Shown here: piece after piece, positions 27,349 through 36,915 of the stretch
Layout: each line of letters opens with the position of its first letter
Numbering within the stretch: the stretch's first letter is position 1
Program-made: the position numbers and the translations under genes
NCBI RefSeq assembly: GCF_000753795.1
Contig: NZ_JPEO01000021.1
Span: 1 to 64,000 of the forward strand
Length of the DNA stretch: 64,000 bases
From: Shewanella mangrovi
GTDB taxonomy: Bacteria; Pseudomonadota; Gammaproteobacteria; Enterobacterales; Shewanellaceae
Reading direction: 5' to 3'
The notes under the pieces: generated by a model
Database searches by the model: none
The model's input: only the letters and a program-made list of their open reading frames with translations
What the model was told of the DNA's origin: nothing

Positions 27349-30300
27349 CCATCCGCGTTGCGATTCAACACAAAACCACTTACGAGTTTGATCGCTACAT
27401 CAATGTGTCGCCGCATATTTTGCGCTTGCGGCCTGCGCCACATTCACGCACCCACATTCATGGCTATTCGCTCAAGGTGACGCCAGAAGATCACTTTATC
27501 AACTGGCAGCAAGACCCGTTCGGTAACTGGATGGCGCGCTTAGTGTTTCCGGAAAAAACCAAGAAGCTGGAGTTCGCGGTTGAAGTGATAGCCGATATGA
27601 CGGTTATCAATCCGTTCGATTTTTTCATCGAAGAATACGCCGAAAAATTCCCGTTCAACTATGCCGATGGTTTAAAAGAGGAGTTAGCGCCCTACTTAAA
27701 GACAGTGGAAGATTGTCCTGAATTAGATGAATGGATGGCGGGCATCAATCGCAAGCCGCAAGCCATTGTCGGTTTTTTGGTATCGCTTAATAGCCGTTTA
27801 TCGCAGGATATTGGTTATGGCATCCGCTTAGAACCCGGGGTGCAAACCTGCAAAGAAACCCTGACGCTGAAGAAAGGTTCGTGTCGTGATACCGCTTGGT
27901 TATTAGTGCAAATTCTTCGCCGTCTGGGTCTCGCCGCCCGTTTTGCTTCCGGTTATCTGGTGCAACTGGTCGCCGATGTGAAAGCGCTCGATGGTCCTTC
28001 GGGAACTGACCACGACTTTACCGACTTGCATGCGTGGTGCGAGGTTTATCTGCCTGGTGCTGGCTGGATTGGCCTCGACCCAACTAGTGGTTTATTCGCT
28101 GGTGAAGGGCATATTCCGCTCTCGTGTACTGCAGATCCGGTATCTGCTGCGCCTATTACCGGTTTTACCGACCTGTGCGAGTGCGAATTCAGCTATGAAA
28201 ACGTGGTCACTCGTATTCACGAAGACCCTCGAGTGACTAAGCCCTATTCCGATGACGAGTGGCAAAACATAAAAGCGCTGGGCCGCGCCGTAGATGCGGA
28301 GTTTGCTGAGCACGATGTGCGGCTTACCATGGGCGGAGAGCCTACTTTTGTCTCCATAGACGATATGGACTCCGCGCAGTGGAATACTGCTGCGCTCGGC
28401 GCCGATAAATTACGCTTAGCCAAAGATCTATTGCTGCGCATGAAGCAGCAATTTGGTGCCAATGGTTTGCTGCATTACGGCCAAGGCAAGTGGTATCCCG
28501 GTGAGGAAGTTCCGCGTTGGGCCCTTGGTTGTTTTTGGCGTACCGATGGTGAAGCGCTGTGGCACGACCCTAAGTTGTTGGCGCGCGTCGATACCAACTA
28601 TGGGCATACATTGGCACAAGCGCAGCAATTTGGTGAGCAGCTCTGCACCCAGCTTGGCGTCGCGTCGCGCTATCTGCAACCAGCGTTTGAAGACACACTG
28701 TATTACTTATGGCTAGAGCGGCAGTTGCCAGAAGGCGTAGACCCGCGTAAAGCCGACTTAAAAGATGATTTAGAACGGCGCCGATTGGCCAAACTATTGA
28801 GTCATGGATTGGAAAACCCGACCGGCTTTATTCTGCCCGTTGAGTTCAATGGCGTGGCATGGCAAAGCAGTTTGTGGCCGATGCGTGCCGAAGTGATCAC
28901 CTTGATCCCCGGTGATAGCCCGATGGGATTCCGTTTGCCGTTGGCATCCTTGCCTGCTGTGTCGGAAGAAGAGCTGGATGCCGAGCGCGATCCATTCGAA
29001 CCTCGTGAACCGCTGCCTGTATTTAATATTGCAGCTGATGCGCCTGCTATTGCCGAGCAGCAACAGGCTGCTGGGCATTGTCAGCCAGCACTGAAAATCG
29101 TCAAAAATGTGGTGCGCACCGCTATCTGTTTAGAAGTGCGTGATGGCCGCTTGCACCTGTTTTTGCCGCCGGTGAGTTACTTAGAAAACTACGTGGCACT
29201 GATCAATGCCATCGAGGCAGTCGCGAGTAAGTTGCAGTTACCTGTGGTGATTGAAGGGTACGAGCCGCCAAAAGATTACCGCCTGCAGAAATTCCTTATC
29301 ACCCCAGATCCGGGTGTGATAGAAGTTAACATTCATCCGGCGAAGAACTGGGATGAGCTGGTACACAACACTGAAACGCTGTACGAGCAAGCCTATCTAT
29401 CACGACTCGACACCGAGAAATTTATGCTCGATGGTCGTCATACTGGCACAGGGGGCGGTAACCATGTGACCTTAGGTGGCGTCACGCCCGCCGATAGCCC
29501 TATGCTACGGCGCCCCGATCTGCTGCGCAGTTTGGTGACCTACTGGCAGCATCATCCGGGCTTGTCTTATCTGTTTTCTGGCATGTTTATCGGCCCAACC
29601 AGCCAAGCTCCGAGGGTCGATGAAGGCCGTGATGAAGCCATGTACGAGCTGGAAATCGCCTTTGACAATATGCCTGATGGCGAAGTGAATGCGCCATGGC
29701 TGGTGGATCGTCTGATGCGTAATCTGCTGGTGGATATTACCGGCAACACCCATCGCTCCGAGTTCTGTATCGACAAACTTTATGCCGCGGGCAGCGCCAG
29801 TGGGCGTCAAGGCCTGCTGGAGTTTCGTGGTTTTGAAATGCCACCGCATGCGCGAATGTCTTTGGTGCAGATGCTGCTATTGCGCTGTTTAGTGGCGCGC
29901 TTTTGGCACAAGCCGTACAAGAAACCGCTGGTACGTTGGGGCACGTTGTTACACGACAAATTTATGATGCCGCATTACGTATGGCAGGATATTAAAGATG
30001 TTGTCGACGATCTGCAGCGCCACGGTTATCCATTCAAGTTAGAGTGGTTGGCGCCGTTTGAAGAGTTTCGTTTTCCCCATTATGGCCGACAGCAGATTGG
30101 TGATATCCAGTTAGAGCTACGCTGGGCGATTGAGCCATGGCATGTGCTCGGTGAAGAGATCACTCAGTCTGGCACCTCAAGGTTTGTCGACTCCTCCGTC
30201 GAGCGTTTACAAGTGCGCTTGACTGGCATGAGCGATAATCGCTATGTGCTCACCTGTAATGGTCGTCGTGTGCCGCTGTCATCCACGGGCACCCAAGGAG

Positions 30301-30689
30301 AAATGGTCGGTGCCGTGCGCTATCGAGCCTGGGCTCCGCCTTCGGCATTACACCCCACCTTAGGTGTCGACTCGCCGTTAGTGTTTGATTTGGTGGACAG
30401 TTGGAATGGTGTGTCGGTCGGTGGTTGTACTTATCATGTCAGCCATGCCGGTGGACGTAACTACGATACGCTGCCAGTGAACAGCAATGAGGCCGAGGCG
30501 CGTCGCGTCAATCGCTTCTTTGATCAGGGCTTTACGCAGGGACCTTTGATTCCACCGCCGGAATTTAATGCATTGCGCGAGTTTTATGAAAATAAAACCC
30601 TGCCAAAACAATTAGCTCCTGCTGAGGAGGAACCAACGCAGGAATATCCGCATACCTTAGATCTCAGAAGAAAGTATACTAGGCTCTAA
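27345..30689 (+). CDS. Transglutaminase-like protein fused to DUF2126
   Basis: A 1114-aa two-part protein. The N-terminal ~290 residues hold a Tgl_N beta domain (VAIQHKTTYEFDRYINVSPH) and a transglutaminase-like papain fold with triad Cys in KKGSCRDTAW, His in FTDLHAWCEVY and Asp in GLDPTSGLF. The long C-terminal DUF2126 (about 310-1110) starts with LTMGGEPTFVSIDD and includes GKWYPGEEVPRWALGC and DGRHTGTGGGNHVTLGG. It is related in published comparative genomics to COOH-NH2-ligase-like enzymes; this I recall, and have not tested. The protein may combine peptide bond formation and transfer or cleavage. It has an ATGA start overlapping alpha-E and is cytoplasmic (no signal peptide). Confidence 0.9.
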   Translation: MTIRVAIQHKTTYEFDRYINVSPHILRLRPAPHSRTHIHGYSLKVTPEDHFINWQQDPFGNWMARLVFPEKTKKLEFAVEVIADMTVINPFDFFIEEYAEKFPFNYADGLKEELAPYLKTVEDCPELDEWMAGINRKPQAIVGFLVSLNSRLSQDIGYGIRLEPGVQTCKETLTLKKGSCRDTAWLLVQILRRLGLAARFASGYLVQLVADVKALDGPSGTDHDFTDLHAWCEVYLPGAGWIGLDPTSGLFAGEGHIPLSCTADPVSAAPITGFTDLCECEFSYENVVTRIHEDPRVTKPYSDDEWQNIKALGRAVDAEFAEHDVRLTMGGEPTFVSIDDMDSAQWNTAALGADKLRLAKDLLLRMKQQFGANGLLHYGQGKWYPGEEVPRWALGCFWRTDGEALWHDPKLLARVDTNYGHTLAQAQQFGEQLCTQLGVASRYLQPAFEDTLYYLWLERQLPEGVDPRKADLKDDLERRRLAKLLSHGLENPTGFILPVEFNGVAWQSSLWPMRAEVITLIPGDSPMGFRLPLASLPAVSEEELDAERDPFEPREPLPVFNIAADAPAIAEQQQAAGHCQPALKIVKNVVRTAICLEVRDGRLHLFLPPVSYLENYVALINAIEAVASKLQLPVVIEGYEPPKDYRLQKFLITPDPGVIEVNIHPAKNWDELVHNTETLYEQAYLSRLDTEKFMLDGRHTGTGGGNHVTLGGVTPADSPMLRRPDLLRSLVTYWQHHPGLSYLFSGMFIGPTSQAPRVDEGRDEAMYELEIAFDNMPDGEVNAPWLVDRLMRNLLVDITGNTHRSEFCIDKLYAAGSASGRQGLLEFRGFEMPPHARMSLVQMLLLRCLVARFWHKPYKKPLVRWGTLLHDKFMMPHYVWQDIKDVVDDLQRHGYPFKLEWLAPFEEFRFPHYGRQQIGDIQLELRWAIEPWHVLGEEITQSGTSRFVDSSVERLQVRLTGMSDNRYVLTCNGRRVPLSSTGTQGEMVGAVRYRAWAPPSALHPTLGVDSPLVFDLVDSWNGVSVGGCTYHVSHAGGRNYDTLPVNSNEAEARRVNRFFDQGFTQGPLIPPPEFNALREFYENKTLPKQLAPAEEEPTQEYPHTLDLRRKYTRL

Positions 30690-30712
30690 TTTTCGACAAT
30701 TAGCAGTAAAAC

Positions 30713-33280
30713 ATGACATCAACAGGTTCTCTGTCTGCCGCTGCAAGCGATGATTTGCAGCCGCAGGCACCCTATGCGCAGCCGCAGGGCGCTTATGATG
30801 AAGCGTTCGATTTTGCACGGGCTGTGCGACCTCACTGGCAACTGGTCATGGATAATATTGCCAGATTGGGTGACGATGCCATGCAGGATCGCTATCGCCG
30901 CGCCCAACGCATTTTGCGCGACGATGGGGCCACTTATAACCTCAATAACGACCCGCTTTCACCAACGGTCTGGTCATTGGACATAGTGCCAAATGTGATT
31001 GAGCAAGCGGAGTGGCAGATTGTTGAACGTGGACTGGCGCAGCGAGCCACATTATTTGATTTGATTTATCAAGATCTCTACGGCGAACAGCGCTTGTTAA
31101 AAGAGGGCATTATTCCGTCGGAGATTATCTTTTCCCATCCGGGATTTCTGCGGCAGTGCCATGGGCTTAAGCTGCCAGGGACGCATCAACTCATTTTTCA
31201 TGCGGTGGATATGGTGCGTGGTCAAGACGGGCACTTTATCGCCATCGGTGATCGCACGCAGGCGCCTAGCGGCACGGGTTATGCGCTAGAAAATCGTACC
31301 GTAGTATCGCGGGTTGTACCTGGCATGTTTCGTAATGCCAACGTGCTGCGCTTGTCGAGCTTCTTTCACACGGTGCGGCAAACCTTAGCGAACCTTGTTG
31401 CGCATAAGACCGATTCACCACGGATTGTGGTGCTGACTCCGGGCGCGTACAGCAGTACCTACTTTGAACACGCCTATCTGGCCAACTATCTTGGTTTCCC
31501 GCTGGTACAGGGCGGCGATCTTACCGTGCGTAATGGCAAGGTATGGATGAAGTCGCTTAACGGTCTCACCCAAGTAGATGTGATTCTGCGACGTATGGAC
31601 GACAGCTATTGTGACCAGAGTGAGTTGCGCGCTGATTCTCGTCTCGGGGTGCCCGGTCTACTGGAAGTGGCGCGTAACGGCAATGTAGTGTTGGCCAACC
31701 CGTTGGGTAGTGGGGTGCTGGAAGCGCCAGCCTTATTGGCCTTTTTACCGCAAATCAGCCAATTTTTACTGAATGAGCCACTGATGTTGCCATCGGTGCG
31801 TACGTGGTGGTGCGGTAACCCCGATGAAAAAAACTATGTATTGGCTAACCTTGAACAGTTGATCATTAAGCCGGCTTATCGCAGCTATAACAGTCGCAGC
31901 GTCTATGGCCATAGTTTGGATGAGCAAACACGGCGAGAGATCATCGAGCAGATTGAACAAAATCCTCATTCTTATGTGGCACAGAGCTATATTCCTGGGG
32001 CCATTGCGCCGATCTGGAACGCGCACAATATCGAACCGCGCCCCAGTATTTTCCGTGGTTTCACTGTGGCCGATAAAGAAGGTTACTGTGTGATGCCGGG
32101 CGGATTGACGCGAGTGGCAGAGTCCACTGCCGAAGCGATAGTGACCAGTTTATCTGGCGCTATGAGTAAAGATACCTGGGTCGTCAGCGACCAACCAGAT
32201 AACAGTAGCTTACCGGTTTTGGATGCGCAGCCGCGTGATCGTGCTGAAGCCAGCAATCTGCCATCGCGGGTTATCGAAAATCTGTTTTGGTTTGGTCGCT
32301 ACGCAGAGCGAGCAGAACTGAGTCTGCGTTTGATGCGCACCATCTTTAAACAACTGAATGGTATTGAACCATTTCCACCAGAAAGCCGTGATGTGTTGCT
32401 CAGTGCTATGTCGCAGCTCACCGGATGTTTGCCCGGCTTTACAGAGGATCCAGAGCTGCTGGAGAATCCTAATGATGAGCTGGCGGCATTAGTGATTGAT
32501 GGTGAACGGGTTGGCAGCATCAAGTACAACCTGCAATCTATGTTGGCCTGTGGTGAACAGGTTAAAGAGATGCTTTCTGCCGATACGCGCATTATTTTGA
32601 ATGAACTGCGCGACCATATTCTGGCAGTCGATGAAGCCTACCGAGATGGTCTGCCAGCGGTACCGGAAGAGTCGCTCGATAGCTTGGTGACCTCATTACT
32701 GGCGTTGTCAGGTTTGACTCACGAAAGCATGTTGCGTGGTATGGATTGGATGTTCCAAGAGATTGGTCGCCGCACCGAGCGCGCCTTGCAAACGGCCACA
32801 TTGCTCAAAGCAACGCTAACCTCTCATCTGCCAAGTCTGCAACAGCAGCAGATCTTAGAGTCCGTGCTGCTTAGCGTAGAAGCCTTGATCTCCTTCCGTC
32901 GTCGTTATCGCACGCGGGCCCGTATCGCCTATGGTTTGGATTTATTGATGATCGATGCCTCCAACCCACGCTCGCTGATTTATCAGATTGATCAACTGCG
33001 CAAGTATTTGAATGAATTGCCACGCAGCTACACCCAAAGTTCTGGGCTCAATGCGGAAAATCGGCTGATCATTAAGTCGCTTAACGATATCCAGTTGGCC
33101 GACCTTGAGGCGCTGGCGTTAATTGATGAAGACACTGAAACCCGCGTGAACTTAGAGCAACTGATGACACAAATCAGTGATCAGCTCGATCAGTTCACCA
33201 GCTTGCTGAGTGATAAGTATTTTGACCACACCGCCGGGCCGCAACAGTTGATTAAAGCGCAATGGAAGGCAGACATATGA
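30713..33280 (+). CDS. Circularly permuted ATP-grasp fused to alpha-E
   Basis: An 855-aa fusion. Residues about 1-490 repeat the ATP-grasp plan of the first gene (VWSLDIVPNVIEQAEW, KEGIIPSEIIFSHPGFL, ALENRTVVSRVVPG, VLTPGAYSSTYFEHAYLA, LRRMDDSYCD). After a short linker, residues about 520-855 are alpha-E (NLPSRVIENLFWFGRYAERAELSLR). The lysine segment reads LIIKPAYRSYNSRSVYG, so the SGGYG loop of the first gene is replaced. The two ATP-grasp proteins may thus use different substrates, or one may be regulatory. It starts 23 bases after the DUF2126 gene and overlaps the next gene by 4 bases. Confidence 0.88.
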   Translation: MTSTGSLSAAASDDLQPQAPYAQPQGAYDEAFDFARAVRPHWQLVMDNIARLGDDAMQDRYRRAQRILRDDGATYNLNNDPLSPTVWSLDIVPNVIEQAEWQIVERGLAQRATLFDLIYQDLYGEQRLLKEGIIPSEIIFSHPGFLRQCHGLKLPGTHQLIFHAVDMVRGQDGHFIAIGDRTQAPSGTGYALENRTVVSRVVPGMFRNANVLRLSSFFHTVRQTLANLVAHKTDSPRIVVLTPGAYSSTYFEHAYLANYLGFPLVQGGDLTVRNGKVWMKSLNGLTQVDVILRRMDDSYCDQSELRADSRLGVPGLLEVARNGNVVLANPLGSGVLEAPALLAFLPQISQFLLNEPLMLPSVRTWWCGNPDEKNYVLANLEQLIIKPAYRSYNSRSVYGHSLDEQTRREIIEQIEQNPHSYVAQSYIPGAIAPIWNAHNIEPRPSIFRGFTVADKEGYCVMPGGLTRVAESTAEAIVTSLSGAMSKDTWVVSDQPDNSSLPVLDAQPRDRAEASNLPSRVIENLFWFGRYAERAELSLRLMRTIFKQLNGIEPFPPESRDVLLSAMSQLTGCLPGFTEDPELLENPNDELAALVIDGERVGSIKYNLQSMLACGEQVKEMLSADTRIILNELRDHILAVDEAYRDGLPAVPEESLDSLVTSLLALSGLTHESMLRGMDWMFQEIGRRTERALQTATLLKATLTSHLPSLQQQQILESVLLSVEALISFRRRYRTRARIAYGLDLLMIDASNPRSLIYQIDQLRKYLNELPRSYTQSSGLNAENRLIIKSLNDIQLADLEALALIDEDTETRVNLEQLMTQISDQLDQFTSLLSDKYFDHTAGPQQLIKAQWKADI

Positions 33281-34158
33281 GATATCGCGTACGTCATCTC
33301 ACTGAGTATCAATACAGCTCCGCAGTGACGCTGTGTTACAACATGACCCATTTACTGCCGCGCAACACGCCGAAGCAGCAGTGTTTGAGTCAACGTATTC
33401 TGGTGACGCCAACACCTATCTACCAGAGTGCCGGTGAAGATTACTTCGGCAATGAAACCTTCTATTTCTCGATTCAGGAACCGCATAAAAAGCTGGCGAT
33501 TGAGGTGGAATGCTTTTTTGAGATTGAGGAAGAAGATCTCCCCAATCAGTTGCAACTGCATGACATGACCTGCGGTGACTTACGCCGTCTATTAGCGCAG
33601 CCGTGGACGCCTGAGCTACGCATGGTGAAAGAGTTTATGCTGGATTCGACCCATATCCAGTGTTCGAAATTGCTCCGTGACTATGCGGCGGAAACCTTTG
33701 CGGATGAGGTGCCAGTATTGCAAGCCGCGTTAGATTTTACTCATAAAATCTTTACCGAATTTACTTTTGATGCCACGGCAACCGATGTGACCACGCCAGC
33801 GGAAACCGTGTTGAAGGAAAGGCGCGGCGTATGTCAGGATTTTGCCCATTTTGCGATTGCCTGTATTCGTTCTGTCGGGCTACCTGCTCGTTATGTCAGC
33901 GGCTACCTCGAAACCCTACCGCCGCCCGGACAGGAAAAGCTCGTCGGCGCTGATGCATCACATGCATGGTTTGCTATCTATGTGCCTGAGTTAGGTTGGG
34001 TTGAATTCGACCCCACCAATGATTTAATGCCCAACGGGCAGCACATTGTCACCGCCTGGGGACGCGATTATGCCGATGTTTCGCCATTGCAAGGCGTGAT
34101 CTTTGATGGTGGGGAGACTCACTCACTGTCAGTTTCTGTTGACGTTCAACGCATCTAA
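33277..34158 (+). CDS. Transglutaminase-like protein
   Basis: A 293-aa protein: Tgl_N beta domain (YRVRHLTEYQYSSAVTLCYN) and transglutaminase-like core with Cys in RRGVCQDFAH, His in ADASHAWFAIYVPE and Asp in EFDPTNDLMP, all three triad positions intact. There is no signal peptide. I chose the ATG at 33277, which overlaps the previous stop; GAAGGCAGA upstream serves as ribosome site. It is the last gene of the ATP-grasp/alpha-E operon and is a small paralogue of the N-terminal part of the third gene. It may hydrolyse or transfer the peptide made by the other proteins. Confidence 0.9.
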   Translation: MRYRVRHLTEYQYSSAVTLCYNMTHLLPRNTPKQQCLSQRILVTPTPIYQSAGEDYFGNETFYFSIQEPHKKLAIEVECFFEIEEEDLPNQLQLHDMTCGDLRRLLAQPWTPELRMVKEFMLDSTHIQCSKLLRDYAAETFADEVPVLQAALDFTHKIFTEFTFDATATDVTTPAETVLKERRGVCQDFAHFAIACIRSVGLPARYVSGYLETLPPPGQEKLVGADASHAWFAIYVPELGWVEFDPTNDLMPNGQHIVTAWGRDYADVSPLQGVIFDGGETHSLSVSVDVQRI

Positions 34159-34187
34159 TACACGCCAGCTGTTCATAAAACCAGCCA

Positions 34188-34209
34188 GCGCAGACGCCTC
34201 CGTCTGCGC
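34188..34209. terminator. Perfect 9-bp hairpin after the ATP-grasp operon
   Basis: GCGCAGACG-CCTC-CGTCTGCGC, a nine-base GC-rich stem with a four-base loop, 30 bases after the stop of the last operon gene. No T tract follows, so it may be an mRNA-stabilising 3' structure or a weak terminator. Confidence 0.45.
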
Positions 34210-34444
34210 CATTCAAGCGGTTGTAAAATAGAGTTTTTATTCTACTTTAGCCTAATCTGAATAATGGTGATTAACCGGTCATATAAATTCATTGTCCGTT
34301 ATTTCAATAAATTAGCATCTGGTCGAACCAGATTTTTTGAGTGTGAGTCATCGCTTAATTAAGGCAAAAATCTTTCTGCTCTGCGGGTGCTTGGGTTAAA
34401 ATGATAAAAGCGAAACAGCTGTAAGCTAAAAGGTGATTTACATC

Positions 34445-36235
34445 ATGTCTCTTGAGCAATACCAAATTGTCAGCCTGCTGGAACAACAAGTGCAACAGCA
34501 GCCGGATAATATCGCCCTGGAAGGCTTTGAAATGGCGTCCCCATGGGACAAGGTCAGCTGGACTCAATTTAAAAATTATAGTGACCAACTTGCGGCCGCT
34601 TTTATCGACCATGGTCTGGCAGTTCAAGATCGCGTCGCTATTCTATCTAACAACTGTCCACAATGGTCAATTGTCGATATCGCCACCAATAAAGCACGTG
34701 GCGCATTGGTGCCGATTTATCCTACCTCTACCTTGGAACAAGCGGTCTATATCATTCGTGATTCCGGCGCCAAGGTGCTGTGTGTGACCAACCAAGCGCA
34801 ATATCACATGGCCTGCAAACTGCAGCCTTTGTGTCCGTCGCTGCAACAAGTGATCGTGTTTGATAACGATGTGCAGCTAAAGAGTAATCTGCACTACCAT
34901 CTGGATACTTTGTTGTCTGAAGAAGCGGGCATTGAACATCCGCAATTGCAGCAGCGCATTGCAGAATCGAGCCTCGATGACCTGATGACATTGATCTACA
35001 CCTCGGGGACGACGGGTGATCCGAAAGGGGTGATGCTCGATCAGCGTAATTTCGCCTCGGCGATGCGACAGCATCATCAACGAGTGCCGTTTGAGCAAGG
35101 TGATGTATCACTCGTGTTCTTGCCATTAAGCCATGTATACGAGCGTGGCTGGAGCTACTACGTGATGAGCCGCGGAGGTCGTAACGTCTATCTGGCGGAT
35201 ACCCCAAGGGTTAAAGAAGCCATCGCCGCTGTTAAACCACATACTGTTTGTGTGGTGCCACGCTTTCTTGAGAAGGTTTACAGCGCGGTCATGGAAAAGG
35301 TCAACAAAGGCCCTGCATCGCGGCGTAAATTGTTTGCTTGGGCTATGTCAGTGGGTCAGCGCCAGTTTGAAGCTGAGCAAGGTCGCGCTAAAGGCGGGCT
35401 ACTGCTGAAATGGCAATGGCTGTTGGCTAATAAGCTGGTTTACGGCAAGTTACATGCGGCACTGGGTGGCCGTATCAAGTATATGCCTTGTGGTGGCGCG
35501 GCGCTGGATGCCGATGTAGGTGCTTTCTTTGCTGCTATCAATATTCCACTGTTGGTGGGCTATGGCATGACCGAAACCACCGCCACTGTCGCCTGCTGTT
35601 CACTAGATAATCGCGTCAAAGGGGCTAACGGTCAGCCTTTGGATGAAGTTGAAATACGCCTTGGCACCGATAACGAAATCCTAGTGCGCGGTGAGACCGT
35701 GATGCGCGGTTACTTTAACCGGCCAATGGAAACTGCCGAAGTGTTTGAAGATGGCTGGTTGAAAACGGGCGATGTTGGTCAAATTGATGACAAGGGTAAT
35801 CTGTTTATCACTGACCGCTTGAAAGAGCTGATGAAAACCTCAAACGGCAAGTATATTGCGCCGCAACGGGTGGAAGGAAAAGTGGGTTGCTGTCCGTTTA
35901 TTGAACAGGTCGCAATTGTTGCCGATGCGCGTAACTATGTGACCGCGTTGATCGTACCTGCCTTTGAAGCGTTAGAGTCGTGGGCAAAGCAGAAAGGGTT
36001 GAGCTATGACTCACCGTTGGAGCTGATCCGTAACTCGCAGGTGGTGGCGCATTTTGAAGAGCGTCTCAAGCAGCTACAGCACGAATTGGCGGGCTTTGAG
36101 CAGATTAAGAAGTTTACTCTGCTGCCAGAAGCGTTCTCAATGGAAGCCGGACTAATCACCCCCACCTTGAAGTTACGCCGAAAGATGATCTACCTGAAAT
36201 ATGCGCGTGAAATTAACGCCATGTATGGTGGTTAA
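34445..36235 (+). CDS. Long-chain acyl-CoA synthetase (AMP-forming)
   Basis: A 596-aa ANL-superfamily enzyme that activates fatty acids to acyl-CoA at the membrane surface. It has the AMP-binding P-loop LIYTSGTTGDPKGVM, the A5-type motif GYGMTETTATVAC, and the C-terminal hinge and lid DGWLKTGDVGQIDDKGNLFITDRLKELMK. The size and C-terminus resemble the FAA1/long-chain group rather than E. coli FadD. I chose the ATG at 34445 (MSLEQYQIVSLLEQ), with AAGGTG 8 bases upstream. It is monocistronic with its own terminator. Confidence 0.9.
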   Translation: MSLEQYQIVSLLEQQVQQQPDNIALEGFEMASPWDKVSWTQFKNYSDQLAAAFIDHGLAVQDRVAILSNNCPQWSIVDIATNKARGALVPIYPTSTLEQAVYIIRDSGAKVLCVTNQAQYHMACKLQPLCPSLQQVIVFDNDVQLKSNLHYHLDTLLSEEAGIEHPQLQQRIAESSLDDLMTLIYTSGTTGDPKGVMLDQRNFASAMRQHHQRVPFEQGDVSLVFLPLSHVYERGWSYYVMSRGGRNVYLADTPRVKEAIAAVKPHTVCVVPRFLEKVYSAVMEKVNKGPASRRKLFAWAMSVGQRQFEAEQGRAKGGLLLKWQWLLANKLVYGKLHAALGGRIKYMPCGGAALDADVGAFFAAINIPLLVGYGMTETTATVACCSLDNRVKGANGQPLDEVEIRLGTDNEILVRGETVMRGYFNRPMETAEVFEDGWLKTGDVGQIDDKGNLFITDRLKELMKTSNGKYIAPQRVEGKVGCCPFIEQVAIVADARNYVTALIVPAFEALESWAKQKGLSYDSPLELIRNSQVVAHFEERLKQLQHELAGFEQIKKFTLLPEAFSMEAGLITPTLKLRRKMIYLKYAREINAMYGG

Positions 36236-36246
36236 GTGAATCTTTA

Positions 36247-36288
36247 GTCGATAAAAAAGGTCGCCATGGAGCGGCCTTTTTTGTCGAC
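36247..36288 (+). terminator. Terminator of the acyl-CoA synthetase gene
   Basis: Eighteen-base stem, GTCGATAAAAAAGGTCGC pairing with GCGGCCTTTTTTGTCGAC (two G-U pairs) around CATGGA, with an internal A/T tract. It begins 11 bases after the stop. Confidence 0.85.
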
Positions 36289-36915
36289 TGGCTCACAAAA
36301 ATTGGATTTTCAGCGCGTTGACTGCAATTTGCTTAATTACCACATAAAAGTACATTTTTTATTCGATTATTCAGGGCTGAAAATGGCGCAATATTTGTTT
36401 TTATCGTCGAGCCGTCATCGCTGATGAATAGCCATATTTAAGGGGGAGAATAGCTGACGGTGAATTTTTGTTAATGCCAAGTTAAAAATGGTGGGTTGTT
36501 GATTTATTTGAAATTATGGATTTCATGTTTTATTTTAAAATTGTTTATATTCAATTGGTTATAGGTTGTTCTCCTATCTGTTTTTATATTTTCTATTGTT
36601 ATGATTAAAAATTTAATATCTTCTGCAAAAATTAACGTCTTTATAATTTATCTCCGCTAAATCACTTATCTTAAAAGCTATTCGACCTTTGTCCAGTTGG
36701 TGATTTTATCAGAATCACACCAATATATTAGCATTTGCTGTAACAGTGTTTTTTGACCAAAATTAACTGCTAGTTAACTTTTTTGGTTATTGAATAAACA
36801 GCAATAAGCGATTATTAATTGATTGGCAATTAACTGATGAAGGCATCATCACTTCTTTGTCAGCGTTATGCGGGGGTCTGTAACGCTGTGTCAAAGTCAA
36901 ACAAGGAATACCAAA
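36289..36915. other. Long AT-rich leader/promoter region before the TRAP-TAXI operon
   Basis: About 630 bases without a credible gene, strikingly AT-rich between 36470 and 36800. Two inverted repeats stand out: GTGATT...AATCAC (36700-36718) and TTAACT-GCT-AGTTAA (36763-36777). Either may be an operator for the transporter operon. There is no recognised riboswitch. An AAGGAA ribosome site lies just before the TAXI start. Confidence 0.5.

Noticed and set aside
34188-34209. Hairpin after the ATP-grasp operon as a certain terminator
   Set aside because: The stem is perfect but no T tract follows; kept only as a possible 3' structure.
36700-36718. GTGATT...AATCAC as a CRP site
   Set aside because: The spacing between half sites is too long for CRP (11 instead of 6 bases).
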